Positions 43,367 through 51,320 of a stretch of DNA of 64,000 nucleotides are shown here, piece by piece; the first letter of the stretch is position 1, and every line of letters begins with the position of its first letter. The stretch comes from GCA-003244245 sp050699875 (GTDB lineage Bacteria; Actinomycetota; Actinomycetes; Mycobacteriales; Pseudonocardiaceae): assembly GCA_050699875.1 (NCBI GenBank), contig JBOHFX010000013.1, positions 13,250-77,249 on the forward strand, read 5' to 3'. The notes beneath the pieces are model-generated. The model was not told the DNA's origin. It saw only the letters and a program-made list of their open reading frames with translations, and did not search any database. The position numbers were made by a program, and so were the translations under genes.

Positions 43367-44282
43367 GGATGGCCTTCAGCCTCTCGACAGTGACATGCGT
43401 GTAGAGCTGCGTGGTTGCGAGCGTAGCGTGACCAAGTAACTCCTGTACGGTGCGTAGATCGGCGCCGCCCTCCAGCAAATGAGTCGCAGCGCTGTGCCGC
43501 AGCCCGTGCGGCCCCATGTCCGCGGCTCCGGGCACCGCGGCGACCGCATCGTGCACGACGGTCCGGATAATCCGCTGATCGATGCGGCGGCCACGGGCTC
43601 CGAGGAATAGCGCCGCCGCCGAATGAGGCTGCGCAAGCGCAGGACGCCCCTGTTCGAGCCAGCGACACACGGCGCGTTCGGCGGGTACCCCGTACGGCAC
43701 CGCGCGTTCCTTGGCACCCTTTCCAAGCACCCGGACCAGGCGCCGCTGGTTGTCGAGATCACCGAGATCAAGGCCGCATAGCTCGGCAACACGGATGCCG
43801 GTCGCATACAACAGCTCCACGGCGGCGTGATCGCGCAGCGCGATCGGATCCGCCTGGGCAGCACCCTGTTGCGCGGCGTGCAGTGCCGCGGCGGCCTGCT
43901 CCGGGTGCAGCACTGCGGGCAGGGTGCGGTGCGGACGCGGTGCGATCAGACGCAGCCCGGGGTCACTGCGCAGCACACCGGTTCGAGTGGCCCAAGCGGT
44001 GAAGGCACGCGCTGCCGCCACCCGTCGCGCCAGCGTGCTGCGCTGATGTCCGCTGCGGTGCTGGGCGCCCAGCCAGCTGCGCAACAGCTGGAGGTCCAGC
44101 AAAGCGAGATCGTCGCGGCCCGCATTCACCAGGTACTGCAACAGAGCTGTCACATCGCCGCGGTAGGCCTGCACGGTGTGCGGTGACAGTCCGCGAACAG
44201 ACCGCAGGTGGGCCGCGAAGCGCTCCCGATGCGCACTCAGGTCGTCCGGCAGCGAATCGGGTGCCGGCGAGTCCTTGCTCAC
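43341..44282 (-). CDS. xerC: Tyrosine recombinase XerC-like
   Basis: XerC with XerD resolves chromosome dimers. The 313-residue protein has an N-terminal SAM-like DNA-binding domain (HLRSVRGLSPHTVQAYRGD) and a C-terminal catalytic domain with Arg in TGIRVAELCGL, Lys in GKGAKERAVP, HGLRHSAATHLL, the His of LLGHATLATT and the tyrosine of TQLYTHV. The ATG begins 32 bases after dprA. It is in the usual actinobacterial position beside dprA and whiG. Confidence 0.93.
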   Translation of the reverse strand: MSKDSPAPDSLPDDLSAHRERFAAHLRSVRGLSPHTVQAYRGDVTALLQYLVNAGRDDLALLDLQLLRSWLGAQHRSGHQRSTLARRVAAARAFTAWATRTGVLRSDPGLRLIAPRPHRTLPAVLHPEQAAAALHAAQQGAAQADPIALRDHAAVELLYATGIRVAELCGLDLGDLDNQRRLVRVLGKGAKERAVPYGVPAERAVCRWLEQGRPALAQPHSAAALFLGARGRRIDQRIIRTVVHDAVAAVPGAADMGPHGLRHSAATHLLEGGADLRTVQELLGHATLATTQLYTHVTVERLKAIHDRSHPRS

Positions 44283-44314
44283 CGGCAGGACGCTGCGCCT
44301 CCGACAGCGTCACG

Positions 44315-45475
44315 TCAAGCACCGCCACGCCCGGAGTTGGAAGGCAACCGGCGCCAACCGCATACCCCGCACTCCACCAATCCCTGCAATTCCAGCAACG
44401 GCAACGCGGCACGCACCCGGTGTAGCGGCACTCCGGAGTCACGTACCAGCTGCTCGGGATGCCGGGACGACCGCGCGGGCAGCGCCTCGTACACGGCCAG
44501 CAGCTCGGGACTCAGCCCGTCAGTGCGCCGGCGGGGAGTGGCCAACGGCGGCGCGAGGTCCGCGCCGATCCGCCCCACCGCCTCCACCACCTCCGCGGCC
44601 CGAGTGACCAACATCGCCTGCTCTTCGCGTACCAACAGATGACAGCCGGCAGACAGCGCCGACGTGATCGGACCTGGCACCGCCATCACGACCCGCCCCA
44701 GCGCGGCTGCCGCCGCAGCGGTGCGTCGCGCGCCACTGCGAACCCCTGCCTCGACCACGACGGTGCCGGCCGCGAACGCGGCGATCAAGCGGTTGCGCAC
44801 CAGGAAGCGATGTCGCGCGGGCCGTACACCCGGCGGATACTCACTGATCACCGCGCCGTGCTGAGCGATCCGGTCCAACAGCCCTTGGTGGCCTGCCGGG
44901 TAGGCCCGGTCCAGCCCGCAGGCCTGCACCGCGACGGTGCGACCCTCTGCGCTCAGTGCACCCCGGTGCGCGGCACCGTCGATGCCGAACGCAGCGCCGG
45001 AGACTACGGCGAGCTCGCCGGCGGCAAGCTCGTAGCCGAGCTCAGCGGCGACGTGCTCTCCGTATCCGGTCGCAGCCCTGGCCCCGACCACCGCCACCGC
45101 CCGCTGTGCGAGTTCGTCGAGGCGGCCGACTCCCCGCGCCCAGAGCGCCACCGGAGCGCGCCAGCGCGCATCGGCCTGCGCAGTGGGTGTGGCGAAACAG
45201 CTGAACGCCTCGGTAGGCCACTCGGCATCCTCCGGAACCACCAACCGGCCTCCGAGCGCAGCAATCGCGGACAGGTCGGACTCGGCGCGATCCTCCGATC
45301 GTCGGGCATCGGTTTCCGCGGCCACCCGATAGGGAACCTGTCCCGCGGCCACTAGCCGGGCAGCTCGTACCGCACCGACCGCGGTGATCAGCTCAAACAG
45401 CGCGGGGGCCGGGGGCTCCGCCACTCGGTTGAGGTACGCCCGAGCTCGGCGGAGCTGCCATTCTCCCGGCTTCAC
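44315..45475 (-). CDS. dprA: DNA-processing protein DprA
   Basis: DprA loads RecA onto incoming single-stranded DNA in transformation. The 386-residue protein contains the Rossmann-like fold with VAVVGARAATGYGEHVAAEL, VSGAAFGIDGAAHRGAL, ACGLDRAYPAGHQGLLD and PGPITSALSAGCHLLV, and a C-terminal winged-helix domain (LSPELLAVYEALPARSS). The GTG start overlaps the comM stop (GTGA). It follows the usual comM-dprA order. Competence is not shown for most actinomycetes, so the real role is uncertain. Confidence 0.93.
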   Translation of the reverse strand: MKPGEWQLRRARAYLNRVAEPPAPALFELITAVGAVRAARLVAAGQVPYRVAAETDARRSEDRAESDLSAIAALGGRLVVPEDAEWPTEAFSCFATPTAQADARWRAPVALWARGVGRLDELAQRAVAVVGARAATGYGEHVAAELGYELAAGELAVVSGAAFGIDGAAHRGALSAEGRTVAVQACGLDRAYPAGHQGLLDRIAQHGAVISEYPPGVRPARHRFLVRNRLIAAFAAGTVVVEAGVRSGARRTAAAAAALGRVVMAVPGPITSALSAGCHLLVREEQAMLVTRAAEVVEAVGRIGADLAPPLATPRRRTDGLSPELLAVYEALPARSSRHPEQLVRDSGVPLHRVRAALPLLELQGLVECGVCGWRRLPSNSGRGGA

Positions 45476-46983
45476 GCCGCCCTCCGGTCCCGCAGGCCGA
45501 TCGCGATGCTCACGTCCTCGAATAGCGGTCGATCCCGTCCTGCCAGATCGGCCACCGTCCACGCCAATCGCAACGTGCGATCTGCCCCTCTGGCGGTCAC
45601 CATGCCTTGATGCAGCGCCGCCGCGATCGGCTCGGTCACCGCCCGCGGCAGCCGGAACCGCCGCCGCAACACCGGACCAGGGACCTCGGCGTTGGTGTTC
45701 CAACCGGTGCCCGCCCACCGGGCGCCAGCGGCCGCGCGGGCACGGAGCACCCGTTCACGCACAGTTGCGGTGCTCTCCGGCTCCGCGTCGGCTTGGCCCA
45801 TGTCCTTGAGGGGGCGCATCGCCACTCGCAGGTCAACCCGGTCCAGCAGGGGCCCGGACAATCGACCCAGGTAGCGCCTGCGAGCCGATGGGGCGCAGCT
45901 GCAGTCCCGCTCGTCGGGCGGAGCGCAGGGGCACGGGTTTGCGGCAAGCACGAGCTGGCACCGCGCCGGGTATCGCACGACCCCATCCCGGCGGGCTAGC
46001 CGGACCTCGCCGTCCTCCAGCGGGGTGCGCAGTGCCTCCAGCGACCGTGGCCCGAACTCAGCGACCTCGTCGAGGAAGAGCACCCCCCGGTGCGCTCGGC
46101 TCACCGCGCCGGGTTTGGCCAATCCCGAACCACCACCGACCAGCGCGGCCACCGAGGTTGTGTGGTGCGGCGCGACGAACGGGGGTACCGCGATCAGCGG
46201 AGCCTCCGGGGCGAGCAGGCCGGCCACCGAGTGCACCGCAGTGACCTCGAGTGCTTCCTCCTCGGTGAGCGCAGGCAGCAGCCCCACCATCCGCTGAGCC
46301 AGCATGGTCTTGCCCGTCCCCGGCGGTCCGGTCAGCAACAGATGGTGACCGCCTGCCGCGGCGACCTCGACGGCCCAGCGGGCGTCGCCCTGTTTCAACA
46401 CGTCGGCGAGGTCGGGGACTGCTGCTGGCGGTGCCGGCTGCGGCGGACCAGGGAGCGCTAACCCGCCAGATGGATCTCGCAACCAGCTGACCACCTCCTC
46501 CAAGCAGGTCGCGCCATACACCCGCACCCCATCGACCAGCGCCGCCTCGGCAAGTGATGCGGTCGGCACCACCACCTCGCCGATGCCCACCCGCCGAGCG
46601 GCCAGCACGGCCGGCAGCACTCCGCGCACCGGACGCAACCGACCATCCAGAGCGAGCTCTCCGATCAGCACCAGTCCGCGAAGCCGGTCGTGCGGAATCC
46701 GGCGATCGGCGGCCAGCAACGCGCAGGCGAGCGCGAGGTCGTAACTGCTGCCGCCTTTGGGGAGCGTGGCCGGCGACAGCGCGAGGGTCATCCGCCGCGG
46801 AGGCCACCGTTGGCCCGAATTGAGCACCGCCGCCCGCACCCGGTCCCGGGCCTCGGACAACGCGGTGTCGGGCAGACCCACTATCTGCAGCCCCGGCAGG
46901 CCTGGACCGATATGGGCCTCGATCTCCACCAGTACCCCGTCGATCCCGTGCAGCGCCACCGCCCAGGCGCTAGCCAACGGCAT
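45472..46983 (-). CDS. comM: YifB/ComM family Mg-chelatase-like AAA+ ATPase
   Basis: ComM helicases help integrate transformed DNA by branch migration. The 503-residue protein has an N-terminal Lon-like domain (VEIEAHIGPGLPGLQIVGLP), Walker A TGPPGTGKTMLAQR, Walker B GVLFLDEVAEF and a Cys cluster (CPCAPPDERDCSC) followed by LSGPLLDRVDL. ATG 46983 overlaps the yraN stop by one base (TGATG), so the two are translationally coupled. Confidence 0.94.
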   Translation of the reverse strand: MPLASAWAVALHGIDGVLVEIEAHIGPGLPGLQIVGLPDTALSEARDRVRAAVLNSGQRWPPRRMTLALSPATLPKGGSSYDLALACALLAADRRIPHDRLRGLVLIGELALDGRLRPVRGVLPAVLAARRVGIGEVVVPTASLAEAALVDGVRVYGATCLEEVVSWLRDPSGGLALPGPPQPAPPAAVPDLADVLKQGDARWAVEVAAAGGHHLLLTGPPGTGKTMLAQRMVGLLPALTEEEALEVTAVHSVAGLLAPEAPLIAVPPFVAPHHTTSVAALVGGGSGLAKPGAVSRAHRGVLFLDEVAEFGPRSLEALRTPLEDGEVRLARRDGVVRYPARCQLVLAANPCPCAPPDERDCSCAPSARRRYLGRLSGPLLDRVDLRVAMRPLKDMGQADAEPESTATVRERVLRARAAAGARWAGTGWNTNAEVPGPVLRRRFRLPRAVTEPIAAALHQGMVTARGADRTLRLAWTVADLAGRDRPLFEDVSIAIGLRDRRAA

Positions 46984-47363
46984 CAGAACGCACCCTTGAG
47001 GTGTTCCAGGGTGACCGGTCCACCTTGCGGGACCAGCACCGCCACCACGTCGAAACGGACCTCGCACCAACCGACCCGGTGAACCCGCAGCCACTCCGCC
47101 GCGATCCGCCGGATCCGAGCGGCCTTGGCCGATGTCACGCCCTCGGATGGTTCTCCATAGCCGGTCGCCGACCGGGTCTTCACCTCACACACCACCACGC
47201 GCTCGCCATCGGTCGCAATGAGATCGACCTCGCCCTCCCGGCAACGCCAGTTGCGCGAGAGCACCACGAGCCCGGTGCCGGTCAGGTACTCCGCCGCCAC
47301 ATCCTCACCGCGCTTGCCCAACGCGTCGCTACGGCGGCTCGCCGCCTGCGCCGTCGTCTCCAT
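46983..47363 (-). CDS. yraN: UPF0102 / YraN-like endonuclease-fold protein
   Basis: YraN proteins share the restriction-endonuclease fold of Holliday-junction resolvases, and their activity is unproven. The 126-residue protein shows RGEDVAAEYL, CREGEVDLIATDGERVVVCE with the acidic ExK-like triad (VCEVKTR), and TSAKAARIRRIAAEWL. ATG 47363 is chosen over a longer form because GGGAGG lies just upstream. It heads the yraN-comM-dprA-xerC-whiG run. Confidence 0.9.
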   Translation of the reverse strand: METTAQAASRRSDALGKRGEDVAAEYLTGTGLVVLSRNWRCREGEVDLIATDGERVVVCEVKTRSATGYGEPSEGVTSAKAARIRRIAAEWLRVHRVGWCEVRFDVVAVLVPQGGPVTLEHLKGAF

Positions 47364-47444
47364 TCCGACCTCCCGTCCCTCGGCGATCTGCAGCCATGAG
47401 GTTGCCGAGTCGAGGCGGCGCGGTCGACCTCGCGCAAGCGGACC

Positions 47445-47477
47445 TGTGGACAAGCAAGGTCGTTGTGGACAAGCAAG
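47445..47477. promoter_or_regulatory. Two DnaA-box-like sites in a 19-bp tandem repeat upstream of yraN
   Basis: TGTGGACAAGCAAG occurs twice, at 47445-47458 and 47464-47477. The core TGTGGACAA is the complement of TTGTCCACA, the actinobacterial DnaA-box consensus. Both boxes have the same orientation and lie about 80-115 bases before the yraN ATG, where they could bind DnaA or act as a promoter region. No replication-origin genes are nearby, so an origin is unlikely. Confidence 0.55.
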
Positions 47478-47786
47478 TCCGCAAAACAGGTATTTTGACG
47501 TTGAGTGTCAGAGCAGCGTGCTACCGCCGACGCAGCGTTACCACTCGTTGATAATTCGTGCAGCTCAGCCCACACGTGCATCACTCGTGCGTCATGGGTA
47601 GGACGCAGGTGCCTCAGCGATGCTGTAGCTCCGACCGGAAGAACCGTCTTGACTTGTGACCAAGCCCAGAGCTGGGTTGACCGCCGGGGTTGTGTTCCTT
47701 CCACAGGACTCGCCCTGCTTCTACCAGTCCCACGCCCCGGCCCTGGCTGCCATCGATCTGGTGTGCTCGCAGACGGAGCTGAACAT
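47478..47786. other. Intergenic stretch with no supported gene
   Basis: The stretch holds open frames, but their third-position GC content is near 50 percent, far below that of neighbouring genes, so I see no protein here. A GC-rich third-position pattern begins only at the ATG at 47787. Confidence 0.6.
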
Positions 47787-47978
47787 ATGCATTCCCAGCG
47801 CGGCGGCGTCACCGGCCATGACGCCGACGAGCGACGTCACGCCATCGGGCCCAGCATCCAGCCCACGGCCGTGCCACCCACGGTGCTTGTTGCCATGGGC
47901 GACGAGCCGTTGCTCCTCCAGAGCTGGCACGACGGGCGTCGGAGTCCGGCCGAGGCCCTGCCGCTCAGATGGAGCTGA
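47787..47978 (+). CDS. Possible small hypothetical protein
   Basis: I do not recognise this 63-residue product. It begins MHSQRGGVTGHDADERRHAI and ends with LLLQSWHDGRRSPAEALPLR before the stop; no signal, membrane helix or domain is seen. GGAG lies nine bases upstream of the ATG. Third-position GC is about 84 percent within the frame but about 50 percent in the same frame just upstream, a change that coincides with the ATG and supports coding. It lies in an islet between yraN and DUF2469 where mycobacteria carry other genes. Confidence 0.4.
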   Translation: MHSQRGGVTGHDADERRHAIGPSIQPTAVPPTVLVAMGDEPLLLQSWHDGRRSPAEALPLRWS

Positions 47979-48236
47979 CCACGGAGCCGAGCTTGACGTC
48001 CTGTGATCCGGGAAGTTCGCTAACGTGGCCTGGCCAGTAGCCACTATTTGTTGTCGCAGATCGGTGGACCTGACCAGCCGAATGCGGTCTCCGTGCTAAG
48101 TAGATCACCGTGAAAGTTAGGTATCGCTACCGATTGCCGCTGACGCTTTGTCTGGTCATCGTATGTGGTGCTGCGCCAAAACTACGGTCGTTGAGTTTCC
48201 CGTAATGAATGCTGGTCAATCTGCAAGGAGGGTTTG

Positions 48237-48470
48237 ATGTCCGACGCGCCGAACATTACCGAGCTCGACGGGCAGCACGTGGAGCTGCTTCCGGCCCGTA
48301 CCGTTATGTCGCTGTTCGGCGCCAGCGGGGACGCCGGTACTCCCGGCTCCGGCGGTCAAGGAGAAGCCGGCAGCGGTGACAATGAAGGCAACCTCAGCAC
48401 GGGCAACCGGATTGATCTCGAGAGCATGGGCATTCCCGGTGCCGACGGCAGCGCTAATCCTGGTCGCTGA
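48237..48470 (+). CDS. Small Gly-rich protein with ELLPARTVMSLF motif, function unknown
   Basis: The 77-residue product has a conserved-looking N-terminal half (ITELDGQHVELLPARTVMSL), followed by a Gly/Ser/Asp-rich low-complexity stretch and a short acidic C-terminal part. There is no signal peptide, membrane segment or cysteine. AAGGAGGG ends four bases before the ATG, among the best ribosome sites in the window, so it should be well expressed. The layout of a leader-like N-terminus and a small-residue-rich C-terminus resembles some peptide precursors, but no modifying enzyme gene is adjacent and I do not assign a function. The upstream 258 bases are AT-richer and probably hold its promoter. 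Confidence 0.7.
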   Translation: MSDAPNITELDGQHVELLPARTVMSLFGASGDAGTPGSGGQGEAGSGDNEGNLSTGNRIDLESMGIPGADGSANPGR

Positions 48471-48592
48471 TTCGCCTTCACAATTGAGTTGCGGCGAACA
48501 GTCCCTGGCTGACGGCACCGCCCTGGCTCGCCCGGCGTGGAGAGTGGGCACCTGGTGAGGGCGCTGGCCACACACTGCCGCGGTTGTGGCGG

Positions 48593-48916
48593 TCAGCCGC
48601 CGAACGGCCCACCTTCGGGCAGCCGCAGATCCGGTTTGTCCACTTCCTCGATGTTGACGTCCTTGAACGTAAGCACTCGGACATTCTTGACGAAACGAGC
48701 CGGACGGTACATGTCCCACACCCAGGAATCGGACATCCGCACCTCGAAGTACACCTCACCGTCGGCGTTGCGGGCCTGCACGTCCACTGCGTTGGCCAGG
48801 TAAAAGCGCCGCTCGGTCTCTACGACGTAGGCGAACTGACCGACGACGTCGCGGTACTCCTTGTAGAGCGACAGCTCCATCTCGGTCTCGTACTTCTCGA
48901 GATCCTCGGCGCTCAT
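48593..48916 (-). CDS. DUF2469 conserved protein
   Basis: The 107-residue protein begins MSAEDLEKYETEMELSLYKE and continues with YRDVVGQFAYVVETERRFYL, the hallmark of DUF2469, a cytosolic family conserved next to rnhB and lepB in actinobacteria (mycobacterial Rv2901c). A longer form starting at 48991 is open, but family members begin at this Met. Aromatic residues in the C-terminal half (SDSWVWDMYRPARF) are conserved. Function unknown. Confidence 0.9.
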   Translation of the reverse strand: MSAEDLEKYETEMELSLYKEYRDVVGQFAYVVETERRFYLANAVDVQARNADGEVYFEVRMSDSWVWDMYRPARFVKNVRVLTFKDVNIEEVDKPDLRLPEGGPFGG

Positions 48917-49021
48917 CGACGGCCCATCGGTCGCTTCATGGGGTGCTGGCTCCTCCTGCTCGTGCCCATACGCGGTCGGTGATCTCCCCATTCTGAACCA
49001 CTACTGGCGCCACTACCGAGC

Positions 49022-49831
49022 CTACTTCGAGTCCCACGTCGTGCTCCACGTCCGGCCCCACCTCAGGCCCTCCTCAGGCCCCCCCTCAGGCCCCCCCTCA
49101 GGCCAAGGTCTTGCCCTTGCCGTCCTGCGCGGTAACCCGCTCCCAGCGTGCTTGCGCGCCGCCAGCGCGACGTTGACGTAGCCGAACCGGTGTTCGGTGC
49201 AAGGGCCATGCGTAAGTAACGACGCGTTGTGCTCGGGCGTGCAGTAGCCCTTGTGCTCGTCGAAGCCATACCACGGCATCCGCTCGTGCAGATCGACCAT
49301 GATGCGGTCACGGGTCACTTTGGCCAGCACCGATGCCGCTGCCACGCATGCGGTGGCCCGGTCGCCGCCGATCACTGCCATGTTCGGGGCGGTCAGGCCG
49401 GGCACCCGGAACCCGTCGGTGAGCACGTAGCCGGGATGCACAGCAAGCCCGGCGACAGCGCGACGCATGCCTTCCAGGTTGGCCACGTGCAGGCCGATGT
49501 CGTCGACCTCTTCGGGTGGGATCACCACCACACTTCGGGCCACAGCCCTAGCGGTAATCAGGCCGTAGTAGTACTCCCGGCGCGGCGCGGTGAGCAGCTT
49601 GGAATCGGTGAGCCCGTCCAGAGCCGCCGCGTCGGCCGGCCGCAGCACACACGCCGCGACCACCAGCGGCCCGGCGCAGGCCCCTCGACCGGCCTCGTCC
49701 ACCCCAGCGACCGGGCTCAGGCCCTTGCGGTGCAGGGCGGCTTGCAGGGTCCACGTGCCACCGTCCCTGCGCACCACCGCCCTCGGCGGCCGCGGCAGGA
49801 CCGGACGGGTGTGAGGCGCCGCGGCTGGCAC
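49022..49831 (-). CDS. rnhB: Ribonuclease HII
   Basis: RNase HII removes ribonucleotides from DNA-RNA hybrids. The 269-residue protein carries the catalytic Asp45 and Glu46 in DEAGRG, the DSKLL block, DGFRVPGL and KVTRDRIM, with later acidic residues in HERMPWYGFDEHKGY. The C-terminal 35 residues contain a GGPEGGPEEG-like repeat encoded by a tandem DNA repeat and are not part of the enzyme core. The GTG start lies 5 bases from lepB. Confidence 0.95.
   Translation of the reverse strand: MPAAAPHTRPVLPRPPRAVVRRDGGTWTLQAALHRKGLSPVAGVDEAGRGACAGPLVVAACVLRPADAAALDGLTDSKLLTAPRREYYYGLITARAVARSVVVIPPEEVDDIGLHVANLEGMRRAVAGLAVHPGYVLTDGFRVPGLTAPNMAVIGGDRATACVAAASVLAKVTRDRIMVDLHERMPWYGFDEHKGYCTPEHNASLLTHGPCTEHRFGYVNVALAARKHAGSGLPRRTARARPWPEGGPEGGPEEGLRWGRTWSTTWDSK
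49060..49106. repeat. Four degenerate 11-12-bp tandem units in the 3' end of rnhB
   Basis: Four copies of CCTCAGGCCC-type units follow one another with a 12-base period, encoding a Glu-Gly-Gly-Pro repeat at the RNase HII C-terminus. Copy number probably varies by slippage. Confidence 0.75.
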
Positions 49832-49836
49832 GGTTT

Positions 49837-50739
49837 TCAGCTGCGTCTCCCGGCGACCACCCGCTCCCGCAGGACCCGACCGCCTCGCACCACCGGCCGG
49901 CTCAGTACCAGTCCGGCACCCAATGGCAGTCTAGATGGTCCGAAGGGTTCAGAGAGCCCCGCGGCTGCGACCGCCGGGGTTTGCTGCGGGTCAGGGTCGG
50001 CGATGCCTTGCCAGCGCTTCACCGGAAGCACGACGACGCGAGCCTTACCGATGACGTTGTCCACCGGCACCGTGCCCGACCTAGCGTCTGTCACGTGCTG
50101 CCGCGAGTCCGCGCTGTTGTTCCGGTTGTCTCCCATCACCCACAACCCGCCTTGGGGCACCGTGACAGGGCCGAATTCATCCTGGAGCTCGGACCCGGTG
50201 AAGACGGCATAGGGCTCGGCCAGCGCAGTGCCCTCGACGGTGACCCGGTTCTGCTGATCACAGCACTGCACGGTCTGGCCACCCACCGCGATCACCCGCT
50301 TGACGAAGTCACGCTCGTCAGGCGGGGCGAGGCCGATTACGGAGCCGGCCTGCTGAAGCCCGCGCACCAGCACGTTGTCCGACCGCTGGCTGGAGAACTC
50401 ACTACCCCAGGAGTCGGTGCCACGGAAGACCACCACGTCGCCCGGTCGCGGATCACGAAACCGGTAGGTCAGCTTGTCCACCAGTACCCGGTCGTTGGTG
50501 CAGCCCGGGCAGCCGTGCAGCGTCGGTTCCATGGACGCAGAGGGAATCACGTATACCCGCGCCAAGAACGTTTGGATGAGGAATGTGAGCACCAGCGCGG
50601 TGAGTACCAAGATCGGCACCTCACGCCAGAACGAGCTCTTCTTCCGCTTGGACAGGCGATGCCGGTGCACGCGCCGGCCCGCGGGGTCATCGGGATCGTC
50701 GCCCGGAGCGGGTTCGCTCGAGCGAGCCAGGCGGGCCAC
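49837..50739 (-). CDS. lepB: Signal peptidase I
   Basis: LepB removes signal peptides at the outer face of the membrane. The 300-residue protein has a charged N-terminus, one membrane helix (ILVLTALVLTFLIQTFL), the catalytic Ser69 in PSASMEPTLH and the catalytic Lys147 in DFVKRVIAVGG. A CPGC pair follows the serine motif as in other actinobacterial signal peptidases. GDNRNNSADSR and GKARVVVLP are the later family blocks. Start GTG at 50739. It lies between rplS and rnhB. Confidence 0.95.
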   Translation of the reverse strand: MARLARSSEPAPGDDPDDPAGRRVHRHRLSKRKKSSFWREVPILVLTALVLTFLIQTFLARVYVIPSASMEPTLHGCPGCTNDRVLVDKLTYRFRDPRPGDVVVFRGTDSWGSEFSSQRSDNVLVRGLQQAGSVIGLAPPDERDFVKRVIAVGGQTVQCCDQQNRVTVEGTALAEPYAVFTGSELQDEFGPVTVPQGGLWVMGDNRNNSADSRQHVTDARSGTVPVDNVIGKARVVVLPVKRWQGIADPDPQQTPAVAAAGLSEPFGPSRLPLGAGLVLSRPVVRGGRVLRERVVAGRRS

Positions 50740-50776
50740 GTCCTCAGGCTATCGACACACGGCGGGTTGGGGGAGA

Positions 50777-51136
50777 TCAGGACGCAGAAGGCGTCTCACG
50801 CTTTTCCTTGATCTTGGCGGCCTTACCTCGGAGGTCGCGGAGGTAGTACAGCTTGGCGCGCCGGACATCACCGCGAGTGACGACCTCGATCTTTGCGATG
50901 TTGGGTGTGTGCACCGGGAAGGTACGCTCCACACCCACGCCGAAGGACACCTTACGCACGGTGAACGTTTCCCGGATACCGCCGCCCTGACGGCGGATGA
51001 CCGCACCTTGGAACACCTGTACCCGCTGACGCGAGCCTTCAATGACGCGGACGTGCACCTTGACCGTGTCACCGGGCCGGAAGTCCGGGATGTCGGACCG
51101 CAGAGACTTCGCGTCCAAGGCGTCCAGGGTGTTCAT
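50777..51136 (-). CDS. rplS: 50S ribosomal protein L19
   Basis: L19 sits at the subunit interface. The 119-residue protein has the family blocks DIPDFRPGDTVKVHVRVIEG, FQGAVIRRQGGGIRETFTVR and KLYYLRDLRGKAAKIKEKR. The ATG at 51136 is followed upstream by a 184-base gap that holds a candidate promoter motif shared with rpsP. Confidence 0.96.
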   Translation of the reverse strand: MNTLDALDAKSLRSDIPDFRPGDTVKVHVRVIEGSRQRVQVFQGAVIRRQGGGIRETFTVRKVSFGVGVERTFPVHTPNIAKIEVVTRGDVRRAKLYYLRDLRGKAAKIKEKRETPSAS

Positions 51137-51255
51137 CGCGGTCCGTCCTCGTCATCGTGTGCCTTGCCCGGTCTGGGGCGCCCCGGATGGGCGCGAACAG
51201 CGGCGTTGGTGCAGCAGCGGTCTTCCGCCCTGGGCGCGGCTGTGGTAACCAGTTC

Positions 51256-51266
51256 AGTGTGCCAGA
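51256..51266 (-). promoter_or_regulatory. Candidate rplS promoter element TCTGGCACACT
   Basis: On the minus strand TCTGGCACACT lies 120 bases before rplS and is nearly identical to TCTGGCACAAT before rpsP. The shared site may be an extended -10 element. No convincing -35 is seen. Confidence 0.35.
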
Positions 51267-51320
51267 CGGTCCCACCCGCGACGAAACCGGGCAGTTGATA
51301 TTCAAGGGTGGTTCGTCAGG

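Noticed and set aside
47445..47477. Replication origin
   Set aside because: Only two boxes, no AT-rich unwinding region and no dnaA, dnaN or parAB nearby.
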